Positions 51,972 to 61,649 of a stretch of 64,000 bases of DNA are shown here, piece after piece. The notes beneath the pieces are model-generated. The model did not search any database and had not been told where the DNA came from. It saw only the letters and a list, made by a program, of their open reading frames with translations. How positions within the stretch are numbered: position 1 is the first letter of the stretch; every line of letters starts with the position of its first letter. The position numbers and the translations under genes are program-made. The stretch is from Planctomycetaceae bacterium (lineage in GTDB: Bacteria > Planctomycetota > Phycisphaerae > UBA1845 > UTPLA1). Location of the stretch: the NCBI GenBank assembly GCA_006969385.1, contig CP030884.1, positions 3,596,001 through 3,660,000 of the forward strand, given 5' to 3'.

Positions 51972-54900
51972 CTACAGCACCGACAACCACACTTCAATGT
52001 CGCGACCATTGGCGGCGCCGTCGCCGTTGAGGTCGCTCAATGCCTGGCGGACGGCGTCGGTGTCGTTACCCAGTACCACATCGATGAACAGCGTGACGTC
52101 ATCCATGTCGACGTCCATATCCAAATCGACATCGCCGAGCAGGGCCGTCGTCACGCTGGTGTTGGTGATGGCCAGCTCGTCGATCAGGCCGCGACCGTAC
52201 GCTGCGACGGTTGCCGTAGCGGGATCGATAGAGAACGATGCGCCTTCTCCCGTGACAGTGGCGTTTATCGTTGCAACGCGTTCCCACATCAACTCGGAAG
52301 CAAAGCCTGCTTCGATGGTCGAACCCCCCAACGCCGCGATCGTACCCGAGCCGTCGTCGCTGCCCGTCGCTTCAAGGTTTAGGTCGGGATGCGTCGACAA
52401 CGCACCGACACTGACGCCGCCTTGGTATCGAATGTCGAGATAGGCCGATGTCACGCCGCCGGTCAGCAAGCCGCCGTCATTTATCCATACCTCGACGACG
52501 TAATTCTGGCCGGTCATCAGCATCCTTTCTGCCGACGGCGGCAGCGTCGCCGAATCGGAGGCCGACGCCGTCAGCCGCGGTATCAAACGAATATCGATAT
52601 CATCCGCTTCCGTCGGTAAGGGTTGCGGATTGCTCAACGCGCATGGCGGATAGGCAATGGCGAAGTCGGTTGCGGATCGTTGCCAGCCGCTGGCGAACCA
52701 CGAAAGATCGCCGGGGCCGACGACGCCGTCGCAATCGAAGTCGAGCAGCGCGTCGGCCGGCGGCACGGATTCCATCCATGCGTCGAGCAGGTCGAACAGA
52801 TCGTTTACGCCGATGAAATTGTCGTCCGTTAGGTCGTAGCTAATCTGTGGAAGGGATGGCAACGCATTCGCGCTACCCAAGGCGACGAAGCTATTGGCGA
52901 CATTGCCGTCTTGCGTCGATACGCCGTTAAAGCCCGCCGTGAGATTGACGCTCAGCGGATTGGGCCCTGCCAGGAATTCGATCCAACCGATGCGCACCCA
53001 ATTGGGTTCGACACCCAAAGAATCCATACCGAGGTACGCACCGCCAAACTCGCCCACGCCGCCAAAGGCCGGGTTGCCCAGCGCGAAGAAATCGAAGTCG
53101 TCTTCATGGAAGACGGTCGGCACATTGAGATTGCCACTGAGTACGATGTTGACGTAGGCGCTCATCATGCCGCCGGTATCCATGCCGACGTCCGACGCCC
53201 AGATTTCCACATAAGTCGTTGCACCCAAGCGAACGGACGAAACCGATTCCGGTAAGCTCGCGGCCATCGGGCTGTTGCCCGCCGGATCGGTCGATCGAAT
53301 AACCGGCGTGATGCGCACTTCGGATTCGCAATCATCCGGCACGTCGTTCGCGTTGGTGTCGGTGCTGCCGCCGCCATCTATGTCGCAACTATCCAATATG
53401 CCGTTGGCGTTACAGTCTTCAGCCGCGCCCACGAACAAATCGCATAGGTCGATCTCGCCGTTGCCGTCGCAGTCGGTCGTACCGCCGCTTTCGCACGCAT
53501 CGAGAATGCCGTTGCTATTGCAATCGTTGCCGTCGAGCTGGCAGCTATCGGGAATCGCGTCGTTGTTGCAGTCGTTGGGCCCGCCGATCTCGCAGCTATC
53601 GACGATGCCGTTGTCATTGCAGTCGTCGGTGGCTAACTGGCATTCATCCGGTATCAGATCGCCGTTGCAATCGGAGGCACCGTTGAACAGCGCGCAGAAA
53701 TCGCTTTCGCCATCGTCGTCGCAGTCGCTGTCACCGCCGAATTGGCATTCATCGGGCACGCCGTTGGCGTCGCAGTCATCGGCCGTCATGTCGGCGATAT
53801 CGCATTCGTCGAGGATGCCGTTTTGGTTGCAGTCGTTGACGAGTAACGGTGCGCCACCCGGAACCCATGTGGGATCATTATTCTCAACTGAGTTGCTAAA
53901 TCCGAGTGTGCCGTTGAGGCCATTAGGACCTGAATCAATAGCTGACTGACCAGCAGCGCTATCGAATCGCCAGTGTCCAATTAGTCCCGGCTCGTCGCCG
54001 ATCAACGAACGATTGTAGCTGTCCGCGATTTCTTCTTGCGATCGCGGGTAATCCCAAATTCTTACTTCGTCGAGTTCACCGCGGAAGTATTCATCCGGGT
54101 CACTCGCTGGCAGCCCACTTCCAAAGTACAAGTCATTGAAGATATCACCGAGCGGCCCCGCATCACCAGTTGCGCTAGATACCATTTGGCCATCGACAAA
54201 GAAACTGACGATGCCGTCAATACCAGCGGTACCGGCGAAATGATGCCATTCACCGACGTAAGCGTCGGAAAGTTGCGTATCAAATGCATTTACACGACCG
54301 TTGAACAGATTCGCGAGCCGATTCCCGGATGTGTTAGTTGTCGCTGAAAGTACGTAGCTTCCACCATTGCGAACTAAACGGGTACTCCTTGATTGTACGC
54401 CATCTAACCGAGCCCAAACTTCAACCGTTATTTCGTCAGGCTCTAATTCTGGATTGGCTAGCACACGAACAAGGTCATTGACGCCGTCAAAATACAATGC
54501 TCCGCCTGAAACAAGAGTTATCTCACACGAATCCAAGACATCGTTGCTATTGCAATCGATACAGCTCAAATCACCCATTGGGCAGTTCGCGATATCGCAC
54601 GCATCGGGGATACCGTTTCCGTCGCAGTCATCCTGACAATCGTCGGGAATGCCGTTGCTATCGCAGTCGTTCATATCCCACTGGCACTCATCGGGAATGG
54701 CGTCGTTATTGCAATCGGCGGCACCGTTAAGCAGTTCGCAGTAATCGCTCTCGCCATCGTTGTCGCAATCGCTGTCACCACCCGGTTGACAATCATCAGG
54801 TATGCCATCGGCGTCGCAGTCGCTCGCCGTCATCGCGGCAATTTCGCAATCGTCGAGGATGCCGTTTTGGTTACAGTCGTTGAGCGGTAGGTCGGCCGTT

Positions 54901-57900
54901 TCGCTGATATATATCGGGTCGCGACTGTCGCCGAAGATATTGAAGTTCTGCCCCAATCGTCCGAAGTTTCCGGCGGGTGACGCGTCGAGCAATTGTTGGC
55001 CGCTGCCTTCGTCACAGCGCCACAGTGCGACCAGACCATTTTCGCTACCGTTGAGACGCTGACCGAGACTCGACTGAATTTGCGCCTCGGTGCGCGCCAA
55101 TGACCAAATGCGAATATCATCGAGGTCGCCGGCAAACGCCTGGCCGGTGCCGACTGTGCCGCCAAGTGTGACGTAATGCGGCGTTTGCACGGTCATGGGG
55201 GTCACCACCGTCATCGTCGAACCGATCTCGACCCCGTCGACAAACAGTCTCATTTCGTCGGCATTGTCGTCAAATACCGCGGCAATATGGTGATACACCG
55301 ACCAATCGTATTGACCTATCGATGCCACGAGTCGTGCAGTTGCTCCGGCGTCGCCGTCCAGGCCAAACTCAATGTTGTTCGAACTCACACGAAGGAAATA
55401 CGGGTCTTGACCGGATGAGTCGTCGCCCTTGATTAGGAGCAATTGCGATCCACCTGCCGGATTATCCATTCGCGCCCACAATTCGATAGTCAAACTCGAC
55501 GTGATGGACAGACTTGCCGAATTTGGAATGAAAACGTAGTCGGAGTTATCGAAGCGAAGGGCGAATTGCTCGGTCAAAATATCGCAGCTATCGGGAATGC
55601 CGTTGCCGTTGCAATCGGCACAACTTGCATCCTCCACCGGGCAGCTCGCTAAATCGCACTCGTCGGGAATGCCGTTGCCGTTGCAGTCATTGCCCGCTAG
55701 TTCGCAGACATCGAGAACATCGTTGCTATTGCAATCGGCGCAGGAGAGGTCGCCTTTGGTGCAGTTGGCGAGATCGCATACATCCGGAATCTGGTTGCCA
55801 TCGCAATCGGGATCGCAATCATCGGGCACACCGTTGGCGTTGCAGTCGTTCTGATCCAACTGGCAATCGTCGGGAATACCGTCGGCATTGCAGTCCGCCG
55901 CACCGTTCGCGATAGCGCACAAATCCGTCTCGCCGTCGTTATCGCAATCATCGGTGGGGACCGTCTCGCACTCGTCGGGGATGCCGTTGGCGTTGCAGTC
56001 GTCGACGGTCATGTCGGCGATATCGCATTCGTCGAGAACGCCGTTTTCGTTGCAGTCGGTCGTGCCGAGTATCTCGATGGTGTAGAAGGCGCGGTCTTGA
56101 CCGTTGTAGTTGTTCGGGTCGTACGCGAAATCGACGATGCTACCTTCGTTCAATACAACTGGTACATCAAACGTCGTGCCCACGCCATCGGTCTGAGCCA
56201 GCGCGAAGGTCCATACTTCGACGCCATCGACAAAGATGCGCGCCACCGACCCATCGCAACCACCACAACCGCCCGCGTTCGCAGGAATTTTCGCGACAAA
56301 GCCGGTCAGGCGTGTCGCGCCGTCATATTCCGCCATCCAACGACGGCTGGCCCAATGAAAATCCGGCTGTCTACCGTTAGGTGCATTTGCGTTAGGGGAC
56401 GCCGTATCTGCGGTAAGCCCGGTAAAGAATCCGCCGGAACCCTGTTGTACTTGCCACGCCGCCTCACCGGCAAAATCAGGACTGCTCGTCAAATACTGCC
56501 CCATGAGCGCAAACGTATCTGACGTAAACGGCGTGACGTAATAGCCGTAGTACCAATTATCCTGTCCTTGCACGCGCGAAAATTCTGCTACCGAATCGGC
56601 GACCAACGTAAACAACTCGCAACCATCCAAGACGCCGTTCATATTGCAGTCGGCGCAACTATTGTCACCCATCGGACAGTCGGCCGCATCGCAGGCATCG
56701 GGGATCATGTTGCCGTCGCAATCCGGATCGCATTCGTCGGGCACGCCGTTACCGTCGCAGTCGTTGAATAGCAGTTGGCATTCGTCAGGGATTATATCTC
56801 CATTGCAATCGCCCGAGCCGTTAAACACCGCGCACAAATCGCTTTCGCCGTTGTTGTCGCAATCGTCGAGGCCGCCGGCTTCGCACTCATCGGGGATTCC
56901 ATTGCCGTTGCAATCATCGATCGACATGTCGGCGATTTCGCATGCGTCGAGGACTCCGTTTTGGTTACAGTCATTACCGGGAAGCGGTACGCCGACGCTG
57001 AGCCAGGTGGGGTCATCGGTTTCGGCGTTGGCGGTAAGCCCGATGGTGCCGTCTAGGCCATTGGGGGTGCTGTCGAAGATGCTCTGACCGCTGCCGGTAT
57101 CGAATCGATAATGGGCGATCAGGCCGGGTTGGTTGGAGTTGATACTGCGGTTGTAGTTGTTGGCGATTTCGGTTGCGCTGCGGGCGTAGTTCCAGATGCG
57201 CACGTCGTCGATATCACCACGGATGAACTCGGTGCTTCCGAAGGTCGCACCGCCGATCGTCAGGTTACTCGAACTGTGGTCGAGCGGGCCGGCATCGGTT
57301 TGAACGTTCGCCACTAACTGTCCATCGACGTACAGCCGAACGTCACCATCATCAAAGATGCCGGCAAAGTGGTGCCACTCATTCAGATAAGCACTATGTT
57401 GCTGGGTATCGAAAACTATTTCATTTGCAAAGAAGTGGATGGTTGGATCCAAATTGGATGTCGTCGCAGATAGGAGATATCCGGGCTGAAAATTGCCCGC
57501 TTTTCGCAACAATCGGGCCAGTCGCGGTTGAATACCATCTAAGCGGGTCCACAATTCAATGGTCAGCGCATCGGGCTTCAGCAGGTTGTCGTCCAGAACG
57601 CGAACGAGGTCATTGGTTCCGTCAAAGCGCAAGGACGCGCCGGCGCGACCGTCGATCTCGCACACATCCAAGACGCCGTCGCCGTTGCAATCTGCACAAG
57701 TTAGATCGCCCATCGGGCAATTGGCGATTTCCAGCTCGTCTGGAATCTGGTTGTCATTGCAATCAAGTTCGCAATCGTCCGGAATGTTATTGGCATTGAC
57801 ATCGTTATTGGCAAGTTGGCACTCGTCGGGAATCCCGTCGGCGTTGCAGTCGTTGCCGTCGAGTTGGCATTCGTCGGGGATGCCGTCGCTGTTGCAGTCG

Positions 57901-60155
57901 AGGCTTTGCGTGCAGCCCAGGGCGGGACCGTTAAAGCAAAAGCTCAGAATATCGTGGTTTTGAAAGTCGCTACCCGTGGCCGCGACGAAGCCGACCCACG
58001 CGCGACCGTCGGCCAAGCCCAAGGTGCTGGCGATATCGACCGTGACCGACAGGATCGGCGTCAGGCCACCATTAAAATAAATATTTAACTCGCCGTTTTG
58101 GTACACGATATAAACGTCGTATGTCGCTCCATTGGAAAGCGTGACGCCCGCAGGCGCCCAACCCAGCGATGTACCGGAAAGATAGCTGTTGGCGTTAAGC
58201 CCGTTGGTATGCACGCTGATGTGGTTGTCACCAAAGTCACCCGAGTTTGCCCACGTATCGAACTCAACGGCGAGACTGGACGTGATACCGGTATAGCCCA
58301 TCTCCAAGCCCTCGCCGCCGAGCGCGCCGAGGCCTTCGTTTTGTATTACAAAGGCAAGGCCATCGGCACCGGCGGCAGAAGGGTTCAGGCTGAAGGTAAA
58401 TTCTGCTTCGAATCGATCTCCGATTAGTTGTTTGTCCGTACCCCATGCGCCGCCAGTCGTGAATTGTTCGAGATTCACCAAACTGATGCGGCCATCGACT
58501 GCCTCGCCATCACCGACGAAGGTGAAACCGCTCACGCCGGCGGGCGACACGTACACACGATTCGAATCGATCAGATCGCAAACATCGGCAATGCCGTTGG
58601 CGTTGCAGTCATTCATCGAATCGACCGCAAATTGATACGCGAAGTCGCCACCCTCTACGCTATCGCCGCTCGGCAACGGATCGGTGATGCCGCCTTCGCC
58701 CGGGTAGTCACCATCGAGGCTGAGCCCGGCGGCGTTTCGCACTTGATCCGTAATGGTTAGTTCGTACGCGTCGTCCGGACGCAAGCTACCGATGGTCAGC
58801 GTGGCCGATCGATCGTTGCTGTTATAAGTAACGTTTGAAATCGCGAGCGGCACATCGTCGCCGTCGTTAAAGACGCCATCACCGTTGCTGCGAATTAGCG
58901 ACATATTCGCCGGTATCAGCGTGCCCGCGTCCATTTCATCGTCGAAATACACGACGATATTCGTGAAGCCCAATGTGGTCGTGCAGCCGTTAAAGCCGAT
59001 ACTGGTTTGCGTAATGCGCGGCGGCGTATTGTCCACACCGAAGAGATTGATATACACGCCGCCGGGGTTGCCATCTCCATCGGCGTCGACGTGCGCGAAC
59101 CCCTGATCGATAACGCTCTGCACCGACATCTCGATCAACGGCGCATCGGACGCGATCCGTGCCGCGTTGTTGCGCGAGCCGGTATACCCATTGCCCGTGC
59201 TGTCGATCAGATCGTTGGTCGTTCCGTCCAACCGGTGATACACCAGCAAGTTGGGTTCATCGCCAACCAATGGCGTGTGCATCGTGCGTTGAATATCGGC
59301 TTGACTGCGAGCCGTATCCCAAATGCGCATTTCATCAAAAGAGGCGTCGGCCCAATCGTAGGCACCTGCCCAACGCGTGTAGCCGCTGAGTGCGATTTGA
59401 TAAACCGACGACGCATTAGCCGGGACACAGGCCGTTGGCAGTGAGCCGATCAATTCGCCATCGACATATAGCTTCATGCCACTCGTAAGCGAAGAGGTGG
59501 CCGCCAAATGATACCAACGGTTAACCGTCAAGACGTCGTCGACGACAATTTGCGTTTGCACGGCGTTTTCATTAACGCACCCAAAGCGCACTTCGTCGCC
59601 CGCACCGTGACTCAGCCAAAACCCCGGCACGTTGCGGGCGTTCTGGCCGATGTCAAACAACGCGCCGTACGAATGGCTACCTGTGGTCGGCAGCGAATAC
59701 CAGTAGGTCCAACCTTCCATCGTGAACTCGGTAAGGTTTAGATACGCCGCTAAATCGAGCGATAGCTGATCGTTGGTGAATCGCATCATCTGGCCCGGGC
59801 CGGAGACAGTTGTCCCTTTGCCATAGACGACCACGGCATAATTGCCGTCAACCAGACTGGCCCCGGGAACGAGCCGCGCGCGCGTGCTGCCGTTTTCCAT
59901 CGCGATCGAAGCGAGCGGTACCGGAGTATCATCCGGCCCCGGTGTCGGATCGGACGAACCCAACCGATACAGCCGAATCGAATCGGTCGGTGCCGTTACG
60001 GGAGCGGAAAAATCGACGTAGATATCCGGTGCGCTGCCGCTGACCGTCGAGCCGCCGGTGGGCGTGGACGCCACGATCGTTGTTTGCGCGTTCGCCGAAC
60101 TGCAAATGATGATGGGGATAACAAACCACACCGCTCGGGTGAAAAGCTTCAGCAT
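51972..60155 (-). CDS. Giant secreted multidomain LamG/L-type lectin/DCN-repeat protein
   Basis: 2727 residues from ATG 60155, with a signal peptide (RAVWFVIPIIICSSANA). Order: Ig-like (Big_5 type), LamG 1, second Ig-like domain (IVVYFDDEMDAGTLIPANM), L-type lectin (AEFTFSLNPSAAGADGLAFVIQNEG), DCN repeats, LamG 2, DCN repeats, a beta-sandwich (GQDNWYYGYYVTPFTSD), DCN repeats, LamG 3, DCN repeats, LamG 4, DCN repeats, then two cohesin-like domains, each followed by a dockerin-like region (SYDLTDDNFIGVNDLFDLL; GDVDLDMDVDMDDVTLF). About 39 units DC(N/D)xNGIPDxC are present. The calcium-dependent repeats should make a rigid stalk; the LamG and lectin domains suggest glycan binding. Likely a cell-surface adhesin. 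The start is set by GGAGAGG before the ATG and by the signal peptide. Confidence 0.87.
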   Translation of the reverse strand: MLKLFTRAVWFVIPIIICSSANAQTTIVASTPTGGSTVSGSAPDIYVDFSAPVTAPTDSIRLYRLGSSDPTPGPDDTPVPLASIAMENGSTRARLVPGASLVDGNYAVVVYGKGTTVSGPGQMMRFTNDQLSLDLAAYLNLTEFTMEGWTYWYSLPTTGSHSYGALFDIGQNARNVPGFWLSHGAGDEVRFGCVNENAVQTQIVVDDVLTVNRWYHLAATSSLTSGMKLYVDGELIGSLPTACVPANASSVYQIALSGYTRWAGAYDWADASFDEMRIWDTARSQADIQRTMHTPLVGDEPNLLVYHRLDGTTNDLIDSTGNGYTGSRNNAARIASDAPLIEMSVQSVIDQGFAHVDADGDGNPGGVYINLFGVDNTPPRITQTSIGFNGCTTTLGFTNIVVYFDDEMDAGTLIPANMSLIRSNGDGVFNDGDDVPLAISNVTYNSNDRSATLTIGSLRPDDAYELTITDQVRNAAGLSLDGDYPGEGGITDPLPSGDSVEGGDFAYQFAVDSMNDCNANGIADVCDLIDSNRVYVSPAGVSGFTFVGDGEAVDGRISLVNLEQFTTGGAWGTDKQLIGDRFEAEFTFSLNPSAAGADGLAFVIQNEGLGALGGEGLEMGYTGITSSLAVEFDTWANSGDFGDNHISVHTNGLNANSYLSGTSLGWAPAGVTLSNGATYDVYIVYQNGELNIYFNGGLTPILSVTVDIASTLGLADGRAWVGFVAATGSDFQNHDILSFCFNGPALGCTQSLDCNSDGIPDECQLDGNDCNADGIPDECQLANNDVNANNIPDDCELDCNDNQIPDELEIANCPMGDLTCADCNGDGVLDVCEIDGRAGASLRFDGTNDLVRVLDDNLLKPDALTIELWTRLDGIQPRLARLLRKAGNFQPGYLLSATTSNLDPTIHFFANEIVFDTQQHSAYLNEWHHFAGIFDDGDVRLYVDGQLVANVQTDAGPLDHSSSNLTIGGATFGSTEFIRGDIDDVRIWNYARSATEIANNYNRSINSNQPGLIAHYRFDTGSGQSIFDSTPNGLDGTIGLTANAETDDPTWLSVGVPLPGNDCNQNGVLDACEIADMSIDDCNGNGIPDECEAGGLDDCDNNGESDLCAVFNGSGDCNGDIIPDECQLLFNDCDGNGVPDECDPDCDGNMIPDACDAADCPMGDNSCADCNMNGVLDGCELFTLVADSVAEFSRVQGQDNWYYGYYVTPFTSDTFALMGQYLTSSPDFAGEAAWQVQQGSGGFFTGLTADTASPNANAPNGRQPDFHWASRRWMAEYDGATRLTGFVAKIPANAGGCGGCDGSVARIFVDGVEVWTFALAQTDGVGTTFDVPVVLNEGSIVDFAYDPNNYNGQDRAFYTIEILGTTDCNENGVLDECDIADMTVDDCNANGIPDECETVPTDDCDNDGETDLCAIANGAADCNADGIPDDCQLDQNDCNANGVPDDCDPDCDGNQIPDVCDLANCTKGDLSCADCNSNDVLDVCELAGNDCNGNGIPDECDLASCPVEDASCADCNGNGIPDSCDILTEQFALRFDNSDYVFIPNSASLSITSSLTIELWARMDNPAGGSQLLLIKGDDSSGQDPYFLRVSSNNIEFGLDGDAGATARLVASIGQYDWSVYHHIAAVFDDNADEMRLFVDGVEIGSTMTVVTPMTVQTPHYVTLGGTVGTGQAFAGDLDDIRIWSLARTEAQIQSSLGQRLNGSENGLVALWRCDEGSGQQLLDASPAGNFGRLGQNFNIFGDSRDPIYISETADLPLNDCNQNGILDDCEIAAMTASDCDADGIPDDCQPGGDSDCDNDGESDYCELLNGAADCNNDAIPDECQWDMNDCDSNGIPDDCQDDCDGNGIPDACDIANCPMGDLSCIDCNSNDVLDSCEITLVSGGALYFDGVNDLVRVLANPELEPDEITVEVWARLDGVQSRSTRLVRNGGSYVLSATTNTSGNRLANLFNGRVNAFDTQLSDAYVGEWHHFAGTAGIDGIVSFFVDGQMVSSATGDAGPLGDIFNDLYFGSGLPASDPDEYFRGELDEVRIWDYPRSQEEIADSYNRSLIGDEPGLIGHWRFDSAAGQSAIDSGPNGLNGTLGFSNSVENNDPTWVPGGAPLLVNDCNQNGILDECDIADMTADDCDANGVPDECQFGGDSDCDDDGESDFCALFNGASDCNGDLIPDECQLATDDCNDNGIVDSCEIGGPNDCNNDAIPDSCQLDGNDCNSNGILDACESGGTTDCDGNGEIDLCDLFVGAAEDCNANGILDSCDIDGGGSTDTNANDVPDDCESEVRITPVIRSTDPAGNSPMAASLPESVSSVRLGATTYVEIWASDVGMDTGGMMSAYVNIVLSGNLNVPTVFHEDDFDFFALGNPAFGGVGEFGGAYLGMDSLGVEPNWVRIGWIEFLAGPNPLSVNLTAGFNGVSTQDGNVANSFVALGSANALPSLPQISYDLTDDNFIGVNDLFDLLDAWMESVPPADALLDFDCDGVVGPGDLSWFASGWQRSATDFAIAYPPCALSNPQPLPTEADDIDIRLIPRLTASASDSATLPPSAERMLMTGQNYVVEVWINDGGLLTGGVTSAYLDIRYQGGVSVGALSTHPDLNLEATGSDDGSGTIAALGGSTIEAGFASELMWERVATINATVTGEGASFSIDPATATVAAYGRGLIDELAITNTSVTTALLGDVDLDMDVDMDDVTLFIDVVLGNDTDAVRQALSDLNGDGAANGRDIEVWLSVL
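53320..58620 (-). repeat. Coding DCNxNGIPDxC repeat arrays with higher-order blocks
   Basis: Within the giant gene, arrays of 36-60-base units code for DC(N/D)xNGxxDxC. They come in five clusters, roughly 57.66-57.90, 56.60-56.98, 55.57-56.07, 54.52-54.87 and 53.32-53.84 kb, plus a single unit near 58.6 kb. Four clusters start with DCNQNG(V/I)LD or DCNENGVLD and run through the same order of unit types (GIPDEC, DNxGESDLC, IPDECQL, DCDGNxIPDxC, CPMGDxSC), so larger blocks, not single units, were duplicated. Confidence 0.8.
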
Positions 60156-60667
60156 AATCCTCTCCGGAAGGGAATTGTTGCAAACCGAAAGTTCCACGGC
60201 ATTACACCATGGTGGGACCGCTAATTCAAGAAACCGTTTTAGGGGAAATCCCCGCTCGTGCACCAATAACCGCGAATTCGGACACCATGTCGGGGTTCTC
60301 GGATTCTGCCGAACGTTCGGAATTCAAGAGCGGTCGTTGTGGTGTCAGTCGATTGGCGGACGAAAACGTAACGAAAAAAATCGGAGCGTGGACGCGCATG
60401 GGGGCTTTGATGGATTGATTGGGTCACGTGGTTTGTGATCGGGATCGAAATGCCGTGTCGTATCAGTTGGATATGCGAGTCGAGTACGAACGAGAGTAAG
60501 GATTTACGACGCGGAAATGATATTGCAATCGTTGCAACGTCGCGCTGAGTTAATCTCATAAATAGTAGAAGCGATATTCAGATGGCAACGGATGGTGCCC
60601 GTTGTTCAGATGCGATGCGTGTAACCCGCGACGACCAAACGGCGTGCGTAGTACTTGTCGATCAAAA
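60156..60667. other. Intergenic region upstream of the giant gene
   Basis: I see no gene. It should contain the promoter and leader for the giant gene on the minus strand and the transcript end of the tRNA-Sec. No clear consensus promoter or repeat was found. Confidence 0.4.
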
Positions 60668-60762
60668 CGGGAGCGGATGGGAATCGAACCCACCAGGCGA
60701 CGCCATGCGCCGCCTCAACGGCTTTGAAGACCGCGGAGCCCACCAGGAACCCTGACGCCCCC
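60668..60762 (-). tRNA. selC: tRNA-Sec (selenocysteine, anticodon UCA)
   Basis: 95 bases on the minus strand. Acceptor 5' GGGGGCGT faces 3' CCGCTCCC (seven pairs including one G-U, plus one U-C mismatch), with discriminator G. The extended D arm GGGTTCC-TGGT-GGGCTCC has a 4-base loop. The anticodon arm is GCGGT-CTTCAAA-GCCGT with TCA in the loop (60725-60727 on the plus strand). The long variable arm AGGCGGCG-catg-GCGTCGCCT and T arm GTGGG-TTCGATT-CCCAT complete it. The UCA anticodon, long acceptor/D arms and G73 are specific to selenocysteine tRNA. CCA is not encoded. The organism probably makes selenoproteins. Confidence 0.88.
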
Positions 60763-60885
60763 AATAAAATGCTTCAACCACATGTAGCAGCGAAGCTGGG
60801 ATACTTTGCCATGGTTGCACGCGGTTTGCAAGATTCTGTCGCGCCGCGTGCGACACGCGGGCGTGCTGGCGTATGATAGATTGTT

Positions 60886-61533
60886 ATGAAGGTCGTAGCC
60901 GCGCTTCTGCTCTTGCTTGCCGCCGCCTGCCAGTTCTTCGCATTAAATTTTGATGTCTTCATACACGTCTGTCCGCACTATACGCTTTCGAAAGAAGCGC
61001 CTAACGATCCTTACCAACTCGGTATCGATACGCCGGCTTGGTGCGATCGGAGTCCGCTGCAGGTTCAAGGTGTTGTTCGATATACCGTTACCGACAGTTG
61101 CGGATTGGTGGCTGAGCTAGCCGATGGTCGGTGGATATTCGGTGATGCGGAGTGTGGTCTTCAGATCTATGGCGACAGAGCCCAGTTTGAAGCCAATCTT
61201 GGCGCCGAGCTTGCATCGATACACCTCACACGCGTGTCGCGATTTGACGATACGGCGCTATTTTGGAGTCAAGCCATTGCGGCGGCGTTATGGGTCTGCT
61301 TTGTGTTTGTAGTGGTTACCTTATGGCGGCGGTCAAAGATCAGTGCGGACGGCGAATTATCCCAAACACTTTCCTGTCGTTCATGTGGCCATCTGCTGAA
61401 GCCGCTTGGTGAGGTTTGCCCGGAGTGTGGCGTACCGCTTCGATATCCAACGGGGTTGAACGTTTTGCAGAAGGCGATTCCGTTTATCATCGCTGGTGTT
61501 CTTCTTTATGCATTCATGCGAGATGCGTTTTGA
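60886..61533 (+). CDS. Membrane protein with zinc ribbon between two C-terminal helices
   Basis: 215 residues. N-terminal helix (VVAALLLLLAAACQFFALNF), an extracytoplasmic part of about 115 residues with several Cys, a second helix (AIAAALWVCFVFVVVTLW), a zinc ribbon CRSCGHLLKPLGEVCPECG in the cytoplasm, and a final helix (AIPFIIAGVLLYAFM). It is one of five CxxC...CPEC (or CSEC) membrane proteins in the window, but with an extra C-terminal helix. TATGAT ends 8 bases before the ATG, so the transcript may be leaderless. Function unknown. Confidence 0.72.
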   Translation: MKVVAALLLLLAAACQFFALNFDVFIHVCPHYTLSKEAPNDPYQLGIDTPAWCDRSPLQVQGVVRYTVTDSCGLVAELADGRWIFGDAECGLQIYGDRAQFEANLGAELASIHLTRVSRFDDTALFWSQAIAAALWVCFVFVVVTLWRRSKISADGELSQTLSCRSCGHLLKPLGEVCPECGVPLRYPTGLNVLQKAIPFIIAGVLLYAFMRDAF

Positions 61534-61614
61534 CCTGAAATGAGGGGAACGTCCCACATTGAGACTGAGTAAGTCGGGGTTGCAAGGCATTTGACACATG
61601 CGGTTTGCCTCACC

Positions 61615-61642
61615 TTGCCCATCCTCATCACCTCGCTACACT
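61615..61642 (+). promoter_or_regulatory. Putative promoter of gcvT
   Basis: TTGCCC (61615-61620), a 16-base spacer and TACACT (61637-61642). The gcvT ATG at 61650 follows after 7 bases, as for murJ, and the stretch cgctaca.tt.cc.ctcATG is shared by both. Confidence 0.45.
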
Positions 61643-61649
61643 TCCCCTC

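Noticed and set aside
53275..53949. 224-codon plus-strand frame rich in Ser/Pro/Leu repeats
   Set aside because: Antisense of the DCN repeat arrays; the periodicity is a mirror of those repeats.
53320..58620. Regular short repeats suggesting a CRISPR array
   Set aside because: The repeats are in one continuous reading frame, vary between copies and code for DCNxNGIPDxC units.
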